Source: Branchiostoma floridae
Lineage: Eukaryota > Chordata > Leptocardii > Amphioxiformes > Branchiostomatidae
Assembly: GCF_000003815.2 (NCBI RefSeq)
Contig: NC_049982.1
Coordinates: 20,696,985-20,760,984, forward strand
DNA: 64,000 nucleotides
Direction of reading: 5' to 3'
The position numbers and the translations under genes are program-made. Under the pieces are notes generated by a model. The model was not told the origin of the DNA, did no database searches, and saw nothing but the letters and a program-made list of their open reading frames with translations. This document shows positions 1 to 22,800 of the stretch, piece by piece. Numbering within the stretch: the stretch's first letter is position 1; each line of letters opens with the position of its first letter.

Positions 1-1846
1 GAAAGGGGAACATTGGGTCAATTTTTCCAAAAAATACTGAGCAAAGGATTAACTATTTCTTATCAAGTTACATATATATTTTTAAACATGGACAGTTGTA
101 CAGTATTTGCACTGCACCAAAAGTTTCTATTCACAACAACTACAATGGTTTATTTAACATCAACCTGCGCTATTCTAATCTCAAAATGTAAAATAGACAA
201 AGGAATACTCTTGAAGTTAGGTGAACAAGTAGAAGTAAGCACAAGTAGCTGATGTTCTATCCTGAAATGCTTTGATTTTGTATGTAATTTTGGCAAGGTG
301 ACAATTTTATATAGGCAAACGTTTCTAAAACTTTGTTTGGCAAGGGTACAATTTTGGGAGAAAACCAAACTCTGGAAAATGCTAGTTACATTCTATTCTA
401 CAGTATTTTTGCTGTTTGGGTTTTTCTGCAGAAGCATGGACATTGTCAATTTTAGTCTCAGATTGGACGAGATTGTACATAACATGTTTCTTCATACTAA
501 GTTTTTGCTGGAGAAGTGTGCAGGGGTATCAACTTGTAAAATTACAGTAACACTTTTATATTGCACACAAAATTACTCACAAGCAGCTATAGTTAACCCT
601 CCCCTTGCTGATGTCCACTGTAATCAATGCAGATCTATATTTGATGCATGAATATGAATGCACTTACAGCTGGGAGCTGGTTAAACTTGAAGCTGGACTA
701 AAAAAGGATGTTTACAAAAACCTGCTGCAAATCAAATATTGATATTTTGTATATACATGATATAGATTGAATGAAGAATAAGCGCAAGAACTCTAACTGA
801 CATATAATAAACAGATTAAACACATAAGATACTAATAGAAAAAAAAAAGATAATGGCAAATCTCAATCAGATTGGCCCAACTACCTGTATTCCAACTAGT
901 CCATTCTTATGCATTTAACTGTTTTAAAATTTTTTGTACCATAATAACTATATACACAAAAAGACATGGCCTTAAATAATGTGGCATAAGGTTAATTTTG
1001 GAGTCAGACCATGCTAGGCCAGGTAGGTGTGTAGGTAGTACATAGCGTAATACCATGATACTCAAAACTCACACCTCGATCTTCAATGACACTGCTGACA
1101 CCTGACAGTTCTTTCAGACGTAACGTATGACAAATAGCCTGGTATGTCGGTATCATTATTGACATCAATAGGAATTCCCATGCATGATACTAAAAAGTAC
1201 TGACAGACTTTGTATGGATAGAAAATGAAATTCGCCAGACTAGCTCAAACTCTGAAAGAATGATTTAACTGAAAAATAGACTTCTTTAATATAAAATACT
1301 TGTGTCTGCCTGAGACTAAGGAAATATTTAGTGGTGTCAACACAGCATCAGTGCAGTAAGGTGCAAGAATTACCTTTGTCTTGAATTTTCATAATCATTC
1401 TTAAAACATTCTTTAGCCCTAGAAGTGCTGATGTATCCTACAGGGTTTTCACACCACCCAGTTTTCACTGCTTTCAGTCCTTTATCACTAGCACCATTAT
1501 TTTACGGGTCTATCGTGTTGAGAAAACTAAATGTAATGTTTTGAAAAATTGCATTTATCCAGAAACTGTCTCATGTCTCAAACAAATAGAAATGCCATCA
1601 CCTTATTTACTACTGTATCTGTTTCAATATACCGGTATGACCATGTTTTGGAATATTTTGAACAATTTATCACACCTAAGCCCTGCATATCTAACTTAAA
1701 ATTGTTGGTTAAAACTAAAAACGAGATGTACCGTTAGCTTCCAATGATATTACTATAACTGCTTTTTCCCCTCTTTTATTTCTTAAGACTACAGAGAAGT
1801 AAAAGAGGTGTGCAAAAAGTTGCAAACTTGAACTGCCCAGCTGAAA
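1..1846. other. No gene seen; 3' flank of FHIP2
   Basis: This AT-rich stretch has only short ORFs with no recognisable family, no convincing splice pairs and no RNA gene that I can see. Its right edge should contain the FHIP2 3' UTR, because that gene runs on the minus strand and stops at 1847. A short poly-A run lies near 840-850. Confidence 0.6.
1775..1780 (-). terminator. Possible poly(A) signal of FHIP2
   Basis: TTTATT on the plus strand reads AATAAA on the minus strand, about 67 nt past the FHIP2 stop codon. It is the first canonical hexamer downstream of the gene. A hexamer this close would give a short 3' UTR, and in AT-rich DNA it could be chance. Confidence 0.4.
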
Positions 1847-12886
<11,040 letters not shown>

Positions 12887-13672
12887 TTTTGGGACCCTAC
12901 GTCGTTGTTTAGCCCCTCCACTGCCCTGTCCCCCCGCCTGAGCCACCGTGGCGACTTCCACGGGCACTAAAAACAGTAAATTCCAGGCGGCTGCTTTCCT
13001 TGCTGCAGTGTTGGAAAGTTGGCAGCCCGGAAATACGCAACCTTTTCCTTCCCACTATGCACTGCGACAATAACCTTTGACATCCCCATGTGCTCTTGTC
13101 AAAATAAAGCCACATTTGCGTCAAATTTGACACATATTAGCAAGATAGCTAGAAATTTCAGTTCAAAAACCGTAGACAATCATATGTAGACCAACTTTAA
13201 GTAAGTTTTTGGCCATGTACTTTCCTGTAAAATAGTTAGATTCTCCCTCAAATTCAGACATCAAAGTTACTGTTTTGGATTATGCCACTCTAAGCGGGAT
13301 GGTTGCTCTTCATACAAAAAGTTCATACAACTGATGCATTTTGAGACACTTTCAAATTATGCATTAAAACTAAAATAATTAATACATCTGTATGATTTTA
13401 AGCATTGGGTGGACAATTGAATGGAGTTTCATGAAAATCATTCACAAATCTTGGCATAGTTTTCCTCAAAATAAGTAGAATGTCCTAATTTTCCCATGAT
13501 TCCAGGCGATATTTCTTGTAAACTTGCAGACGGCGGGAACAGAGGAGGCCTGCCTGGAGGGCTGTTTTTCTCTAAACTTGTTTTTCTTAGAAAGACGGAG
13601 AAATGATGCCGTGGAGATTATAGCTAAAGTAAAAGTCAGAAGAGAAAGAGAATCGGCTCTTATTGATTGAGG
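12887..13672. promoter_or_regulatory. Divergent promoter region between FHIP2 and the TOPAZ1-like gene
   Basis: The FHIP2 start codon (minus, ATG ending at 12886) and the TOPAZ1-like start codon (plus, 13673) are 786 bp apart, head to head. GC-rich patches lie next to both starts (about 12890-12970 and 13660-13750), while the middle is AT-rich. No TATA box is obvious at a plausible position. Shared regulatory DNA is inferred from the layout only. Confidence 0.5.
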
Positions 13673-13805
13673 ATGACGCGCAGAGGTGGAAGGTGGCGGG
13701 GGCGCGGTTCCAGCGGGGCACCGCGGCGGGGTGGCAGCAGGGGTAACTCTGCTGAGGCATGCCACAACTCCCGCAGGATCAGTTTCATCAAACAAGAGAA
13801 GCAAG
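13673..13805 (+). other. First coding exon, Arg/Gly-rich N-terminus
   Basis: The ATG at 13673 opens 44 codons rich in Arg, Gly and Ser ([19 protein letters not shown]), an RGG-like stretch typical of RNA-binding proteins. The exon ends in a consensus GTGAG donor with phase 1, matching the acceptor at 20358. An upstream in-frame codon is non-ATG, so this start is preferred. Confidence 0.65.
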
Positions 13806-16800
13806 GTGAGTTTTTGTCCATAGGCTTTCGCGATTTAACAAATTACTTAGAGTAAGTTGCTCTTTTCTCGTTTGAGTTAAAGATCACACGTTCTGACCGT
13901 TGGTTGACGAAAGTTTTGTTTTTGCATGCTCAATCACGTCAATATGCAAATTAGGGTACTAGTATTTCAACAGTTCAGAACGACATAACTGTTACAGGTT
14001 TTAGAGTTTGTGCATTATTGCATTTAACACTGCAAAGTTTGCACTTTGCAATTAACTTGTGAAAGTCAAACTTATGATGGCATCCAGGCCACCGACTCCC
14101 TAATTGGCATATCAATGAAGAAAATTATGCCTGCTGACTGTGAGTGTGAATGGCTCCAATGAGGTGAGAACAAGGACATCGTAAATCCTTGTTGAGAAAA
14201 CACAACTGCATTCCCAGGTGGTTGATAAAACCTTGTGCAGTCAGAATTATCTTACACTTTTACAGAATGTAGCTCATGCTTTAAATTTAATAACTTGGAT
14301 TACATAGTCTTGTAAAAAAAGAGTGTTCGGAAAAACCTGTCCAGTCCGGAATGCGGAAAACCCTGTCCAGTCTGAAAAGAGGGTCTGCATGGGGGTATAC
14401 GTTGTAAGCTACTAAGTACTATACAACAATATTTTTTATCTTTAATATGGCTAAGCACAGAAATAACATCAACTTGAAGTGTGACACAATGTCATACAAT
14501 AATTTAAGAATATTTAATTATAAATGTTCAACTAAGATGTGTTAGATATTAAAGATATATCAAAAGAAGTTTAGTTTAGCAAGAAAATCTTAAAATCCCA
14601 TTGTTTAAAAATTAAACCAAAATTAGTGATTTTTGTAAAATTTCCTTTCAGAAACCCGTTGCCATGGCAACACGAAAAATCATCAACTTACCCAATTTTT
14701 TTAAAATTTGTTGCCAACAATATTTTAGGAAAACTCACCAAGTTTGGTCGTTCTAGCTTCTAGCACAAGCCGTTTGGGAGCTATAAGAGGTCAAAGTTGG
14801 TGCGGGCACTTTTAGCCCCCACCCCCGTGTACACTATTTCACATGCAGTAGATATCTGGCGGTTTCTAGCGAGGACCAATCAGATGGCTGCTAGCAGGTC
14901 ACTGACCGCAGTCGACAATCAGCCAATGGCAGCCCAGTTACGGGCTAATCGCACCCCTTGTAGCGCCCCTAGTTTCATGTAAATGTCCTAAACTCAACCC
15001 AAGCACATTTGAGTTGCTATTTTGAGTTTCTTCCGTATGTCTAGATAGATCAGCTTGAAAATACTCAACTTTGAAAGTTTGATGATCAAAACGCCTCGGG
15101 ACTGTAGAAATGAAGTTTTACACTTTCAATGGTGCTACGCTCGCGCTAATGGAGCGGTCGCTACGTGAAGGAACGGATCCTGACGAAGGTGAGATTTGTC
15201 GAGTTGACCCAACATTTCCCAACAAGATCAAGCTCTCCAGGAAGGGCCGCGTACTAAAATGGAGGGAAATCAAATCTAAACTTGTCCTGGATGAGGATTT
15301 TATGGCGCATTGTGACGCCCCAAATTACAGACAATCAGCGAGAGAAGACATCGAACGCATTTTCCAGGACAGTCACCTAACAGCGCATCCCGAGTCTTTG
15401 GTTCACCGGTCATGGCGGGAGACATAGAAATCGGTAATAACAAGCAAAAAAACATATTTGTCAACGATCCTGTAAAAAAATCATGACTAGTCATTATACA
15501 AAAATCTTTGCTAAGCGCCAATAACACCTTTATAATTGTCACTGTCCAAACATAAACTATAAACGTTACATTTTTAAGTTACATCAAGGAGATTAAAAAA
15601 AACACCTCCTTGGTTACATATAGCCCGGCCGAAGACCTTGATACAACGTACTCAGTTTAGAACTGAGTGACTCATGTTGCGTATACTACACAAAGTTACA
15701 CCGTGATATGTTTTGCTGCATATGCTTCGTCATGTCAAAGAGGTTCTATCTTCGAAAATAAGATCCGTTCTGTTACATATAATACAGTCAGCGTAAATAT
15801 ACCTACCTACCTACCTATCACGCACCATATAATCGGTCATTCTGCTTCATTTGGTTTATTTCATTTGTTAATCTTCTTGTAATTATGCAAAAGTAGCTGA
15901 TAACACACTTGTAACTTTGACAAAGACGTTCACATGTTTGAAAGGTTGCTTCTATGTGATGCAAAACCACTTCCAGAATTTGAATACGTCCGTCACCTAG
16001 CTATGTAAACACGATAATTTATTCATGCTGTAGAAGAACCACAAACATCCCAGACAACCACAGTCGGTAACGACGATATTGAGTTTTGGGATAATGTGAC
16101 ATTATCCATCGTTGTTATTTTGTAAAACATAAAATAAAAACATCACGTAGTTCTACTGTACTTGTACAAGTCACTGTCACAACTTGAATCTTGTAACCGT
16201 AGTAGGTAAAAAGATCTCTGAATCTGATGACCCGTGCGCAACGGCTGCAGTAAATTGTCAAATATAACGCTATGTACTCAAGTCGTATTGTTTTTTTTTT
16301 TTTTCCAGTCCTTCCTTCTATTCTATATTACCGGCATTGAAAGGGACCAGCTCACAAAATACATGCTGTAAACTAAAGGAAGCCCTACAAAGATTTCCTT
16401 TGTAATGTATTGACGGTATTTAACAGCCAGTAATCGACGGACAATAGGTGTGAAATATTCCTCCCTGCCCCTCGCGTGCCACCAGTTTAGTGTTAATTAG
16501 TTACTCTGCATTTGAAAGAGCGGACTTCATGGGCGTTGCCCTCGCTAGAAATCTACTGAATGGGAATCAGAGCTAGGCCCCCACCCCCCGTCTGGATAGG
16601 GTTAACAAAAATCATCCATCATTGTTACTTCTGTGCATCATATAAAAAGCTTCTGCTCTTAAGTCTTTGAGACTGAACATGCTATTAGCCTTACGGCATA
16701 ATTTTGCAAATAAAACACATTATTTTTAAAAGGATACATAGTTCTATATAGCTCACAACTTGTACTAGGTCCTCGCACCTATAGTCTTCGTCGCTGTCAT

Positions 16801-19800
16801 CAACAGTGCAGCGAGCGACGCACGATCAGACCACTGGAAATTTGTGGATGATCTGAACATGATGGAAAGTAGACAGATTAGACAGCAATCAAACCTGCAA
16901 CAAGACCTAGATGCCCTTGACGTATGGACAAGTAAAAGTCACATGCAATTGCACCCAAAGAAATGTAAAGTAATGCATTTTTTCTTCAGACGAACACCTC
17001 CCCCTCTCCCTTCACTCCAACTAGCCGGCCACACCCTCCAGGAAGTAACTGTAGCAAGATTATTGGGAGTGTGGTTGCAAAGTAACTTGAAGTGGGACAG
17101 TCATGTAACCCACATGGTTAAACAAAGCGGCAAACGCCTATTCATCCTAAGACGGTTGAAGATGTTCAGAGTTCCCGAACTTGACCTAGTCACCATCTAC
17201 ACTTGCTACGTGCGCCCCATCTGCGAGTATGCTGTCCCAGTTTGGAATCCTGGACTTACTAAAAACCAATCATCCCGTCTAGAGACCATTCAACGCCGTG
17301 CTTGCCGCATCATTCTGGGTAAGAAGTACACTCACTACTCAGAAGCCCTCACTCAACTCGGACTACCCACCCTTGAATCCAGGAGGGAACAACTATGCAA
17401 GAAGTTCGGACTGAAACTCCTGAAATCGGCTTTCAGAGACTGGCTTCCCCAATCCCGGGGTGAAGCGAGTGGACGGCTAACGCGGACTAGCCACAAACTG
17501 AACACTATTTACTCACGAACTGAGCGCTACCGCAACAGTCCGATACCCTACATTACCACTGTATTGAATAAGGAATTGTGACCGTTAACACGAATATCTT
17601 GTTGTTGATTTTAATGTTGATATAGTATATTATATGATAGATTTTAAAGATTCCTTGCTAATTTTAATGATTTTTAACCGCAATAATTGTTATGTAAACT
17701 TACTACGATGGAGTGCCCTTGAAATATTATACTTTTAAAATGGTTGTAAAGTCCGGAATCAATTCAGCCGCAGCTGCCATTTCTTGACTTGTATTATGCA
17801 ATAAACCAGTATTATTATTATTAGGTCTAGGGTTTGAAAAATGCCATCTCGGCTTTATTGTAGGGCATTGTAAAATATATGTAATGTTATAACATTGCAT
17901 ACTAAAGTCGTGTTGATATTGAAACCTTTCGCAGTCATTCTATTAAACCAGGATTTAAGCAGACCAGCTCTCAAAATGAGTGCTGCACACTTATCATTTA
18001 AAGAAAACCTTTCAAAGCCTGTCTTTGTACGTATTGCCACTATTTTACAACCCGAAATTGACGGACACTCACTATCCATTGTTTGATGGACAACCAGATA
18101 AGTGTTGATTGGGTACTTTGCATTTGACAGAACTGACTTTGTGTGCATGCATATTGCACCTTTGGGTCACTCATTATGCTTCCGATTCTATAGTTATGTG
18201 AATCAGTTTAGTGTAAGTGCTGTCTGAAGTAATAGTTTTAAGCATTGCCAGGAACCCCTATGCTGACCCTCTTTTCAGACTGGACAGGGTTTTCCGCCCC
18301 ATTTCCCTGCCTGGACTGGACAGGGTTTTCCGAAAACCCGTAAAAAAAGCACAGCATTTTATGCTGTGCATTTGAAGACAGAGATCTGACATAATCCAGC
18401 TGTTTAAGATTACACACGGGCTTGACACAGTTAGAGTGAATAACCACTGCAACCTATGCGGGAGAGCCATGTTTACACCAAGCTTGGCATCAAACACACG
18501 AGGGCACCAGTATAAGTATCAGATCCAAAAAGCTACGGGCCCGAGGGCACACTTCTTTCCCACACGAGTTACCCCAGCATGGAATAAACTCTCACAGAGC
18601 ACAGTCAATAGCAAGTCAGTGAAAGAGTTCAAGACAAGACTGGGGCAGGAATGGGGACTGCACCCAGACAGACATGAGTACCACTTCTCATACTGACGCT
18701 ACCACCGCCACAACTAGGACAGCCTTATTACCCGCAAGGGTATCGACTGGCTGTGGTTCAAGGTAAAGATTCAAGGTAAAGATTTTATGGATGACAGACT
18801 CCTACAGACTCAAATTCAATTTGCGCAGACTCAAGAAAAGCAAGGTGGGCAAAAAAACCATGCACACATTTTCAAATTTGGAAACCATGGACTTGACTTA
18901 TAGGCAATGAAATATCGTAACACAACAAACAAGGCTTTTATTTTCTGTATTCAATATTATAATAATACAGTGAATTTGGTGTCAACATCACAATTGTTAA
19001 ATGGAATATGATGAGAAAACTACCAATACCAGGGAACATCTCCGTTTACAATTACATCTGTTTCTGTAAACTGGTAGCTATGTTTTATTCATAGGCTGCC
19101 CAAAAGTGGTCATTTGAAACTATCCTTTGAGATAGTGGTGTGATTTGAGCTGCATTCCAACACAGAGTTAACACTCACCTTGAATTTTCAGTTTGATTCA
19201 CTGCTCTGACTTTCCATAAATCGGAAGTGTGGTGACATCAGAAGTGAATCAAAAGTGGTTGGAAGACAGATGGTGCAAATATCTAAATGGTTTTATAGCC
19301 TAAAAATCTGAGAGCAAATGGTTTCAACCTTGCATCTTGCATTCCTGATGCAAACTTGCACCCATGGGCAAACTGTTTTGAAGTTCCTCGAAAAGGCATG
19401 GTAATGCATGGTAACATGAATTTTACGATTTACAGATGGCTGATGGGTTAAACATTTTACTTGTCTCTCTGACGCCACCAAATATGAGTGCAGATGCCTG
19501 GATGTAAGCCGTATCCATGCCACTTTTGCATTAATGACGAAAATTCGCAATTAATTAAAAACTTTTAGAGCCACCTTGTGAGGAGGTTTGGAGAAATTTG
19601 TTTGGAACCTGAAATGGAGCGTTCATGATGACAAATTTATCCATTTTGGCCTATCGAAACAGATAGAACCGTTTGCATTTTTGCATCATGAACGGGGCAA
19701 GAATCTTTACTACCATCGCATGGTTCAGACTGTAGACTGCCTCCTTCACACCCCTCACAAAGGACCAGTTCACACAAGGAAAATTTCTGCTTGTATGACA

Positions 19801-22800
19801 ATGACATACAGGCTTTTAGCTGTGAATTTTTGAGAGGGTGTACACCTGGCAGTTGTGCATTGTAGGGGGGTCCGGGGTATCCTCGTCCAGAGAATTTTTA
19901 TATTTTAAGTCTCTGAGATGCTTTCCCACATTTTAGGTAAAATTCAGCCAATTTTTTGTCTTTGCTACAATACTAATTTGTCTGGTAGAAGTATCGCAGG
20001 AGAAAGAAACAGGTGATGTATGCTCTTTTTAGCTCTGCAGATGATTCTGGGACATTCACTTATTTTTATGTCTTCTGCGGAAGATCGAGGGATCCTATGT
20101 TTGGAAAAGTAACTGCTTTTGGATGTATTTTCACATTTTTTCTTCTGTTGACCAGTACTGAAGGGCAACACAACATTTTTTTATCCAAATTCGGGCAAAA
20201 ATCAATGCATGTGAGTCAATGTTATTCATAAGATTTATTTGCATTAGGTAATAACATTATTACATCTGATTGGATCCAATTTAAGCAATTTAAGTACAGT
20301 GAGACAAGTTCAAGGGCCATCACTCTGAATTTTGACCTGTGACCTCTCACCCTGTAGATGACAGCTATGGCGATGTCAAAGTGAAGTCGTTTGAGGAGAT
20401 TATGGAAGAGAAGAGGCTGAGACGACTGGGCCAGCAGACAGCTGCGGGGAGCTCTGCAGCACCTGGTGCACCTGCAGACATCAGCGAGACTTGCAGCACA
20501 CCAGGTTATAGGGCCTTACTCTCTGATGGCTTATGACATGATTTCTAAACATAAACATTCCTGTACAATATATTTTGCATTTGATTGGACAGGTAGAAGT
20601 CTATTGGCTATGAAAATAATAGTAATTTAACACATTGAAAGATTGTGCTAATATAGGGCTTGAAATAGTTTTTGTCTGTTTTGTGCAATAGGTGGTTCAC
20701 TAGTAACCCTGTAGTCTTGTAGCCTGCCAAACCTCCAACTATTTTTCTGCAATCTCTCACATTTTTCTGCAGACTATAGGATGCCACTGAGTATGTCTGG
20801 CTCAGTAAAGAAGATGATCACAGATTTTAGAATAACTTGTTTGTTGTTTTGGTTTGTTGTTTTTTCGGCAACAATACAGGTCGACCAAAGGCCAGTCCTG
20901 TCCACAGTGTCCGCAGTGCTGTATCAGATCCTGGGGCAACGGCAGTGTTTCCAGGTGTCACCTGGTTCAACAACAATTCAGGTAAGTTGTTGGTGATGAC
21001 AATAAACTCCAAGAAAGAAATCTTGATTGACTTCTTGTATAGTCAATCAGGTCAGTAATTAGTATCAATATATCGATCTTATTTGTATTGATTAATTACC
21101 ATTTGTATTAATTCTGTTTATATACCTGCAATATATTTTGTCCTTTAGTTCGTCAGATATTCTATTTGTCAATCCAATTTGTTGATCTGAGCTTGTGTGG
21201 TCTTTCTGACAGTAGTAAGCTGTTACATCACCAAGGTTCAGTGGATTTCTCTGTTTTACTCCAGGCAACAACACAACACAGGAAACATGGACTAGCACTA
21301 GTGAGTCATCAACCCCAGTTCGACCACTTGCTTCCATACTGAAAAGTTCATCTCCTTCTCCACATGTACCTGGTGTTCAGTTTGGTACACCAATCATATA
21401 CCTGGACCGCTTGTCACGGTCACAGGAAGATGAGTTGTTGAGAGGTGGGATGATCAGGACACCCTCCAACTCACCTTCCCCAAGCAGGGGATCACCTTCT
21501 GCCAGAGAGAGAATGCCAAAAGGCAAGAAAAACAAGACAGGAGGAAAATCAGCAGAAACAAAAGCTGACGCAAAAGCCACAAGGGAAGCTTCTGCAGAGT
21601 CATCAGCTGTTGTGGGAAAGGTAGAAATAGATGGAGGCTCTCTTGACAGATTTGGCGACTCCAGTGGACTCCTTGGACTACGTAATCTGTTGAAGAGCAG
21701 CACAAATAAAAAAACAGTAGACAGTGTGACACTGCAAGGTGAAGTACCAACAGATACAGTTGGTGAACTCTTCTCTCCTTTTTCAAGTCACACTGTCTCA
21801 GAGGGAAGTCCATTCAGGTCACATCAGCAGCAAGAAGTGGTGGTTGTTGTTGATAGTTCTGGGGATGAAAGTGACACAAAGATGCATTCCAGTAAAGCCA
21901 GAAAGAAAACTAGAAGAAAAGCGAGTGAAGAACAACAGCTCTTTTCATTGAATCTTGCCTGTATAAAGAAGGAAGCAGAAGAAGATTCCAGTTATAAGTC
22001 AAACCCAGGCCTTTTTCTGCTTCAGGACTCTTTAACACAGCCTTACAGGAACAGCACAATGGACTTAGACATACCTGAGGTCATGAGAAATAGCCCCTTG
22101 ACTGCAGCTTCTTCTGAGACACACCAAGAAGCAGGACAGTCTTCTTCACCTGTTGAGGAGCAGCCTGAAACATCAGGTAGTAGCCGTAATGTCTGGGACA
22201 TCTTTGCTGATAATATTTCCAAACCTACTGAGCCGGAACAGTCTTTTGCTGAATTTGTAGATGTTCCCACGTCCACTCCCACAGTCCCAGCAGTTTCAGA
22301 CCATCCTAAACAAACCGTTTCTTCAGTTGACCATTTTGATGTGACCCAAATATCAAGGTCATCATCTCCGAACAGCGACACGTATTCCGTGCTTATGCAG
22401 AGCGTGCAGGAAATGTCCAAGTTAGACAGAGAACACCAAATGTCTACATGTTCACTGGAGGACGACATCTCCAATAGCAACTCCGTAGAAACCACGGGTA
22501 CAAACAACTGTCCCAGCCTGAATCAGCCTGAGCCTGAGAACAGCTGTAATGAACTGCTGAATGAACCACCCATGCTGTTCTTTCAACCACAGGATGAGAC
22601 CAGTCCCGAAGCTTCCAGTGTCCCTGGCTGCAGCATGTCTTCTGCTGTGCTCTGTCCTGCCACTCAGTTTGTACCATCAGATGTACAGAAGAACTTGGAC
22701 CTTTCCCCTCCCAACTTGTTGCCTTACTCCTTAGCTCTCACCCCAGCAGACACTGAACACATCTCAGAAATAAAGTTATTACAAGTAAGTCAAGGTGCAA

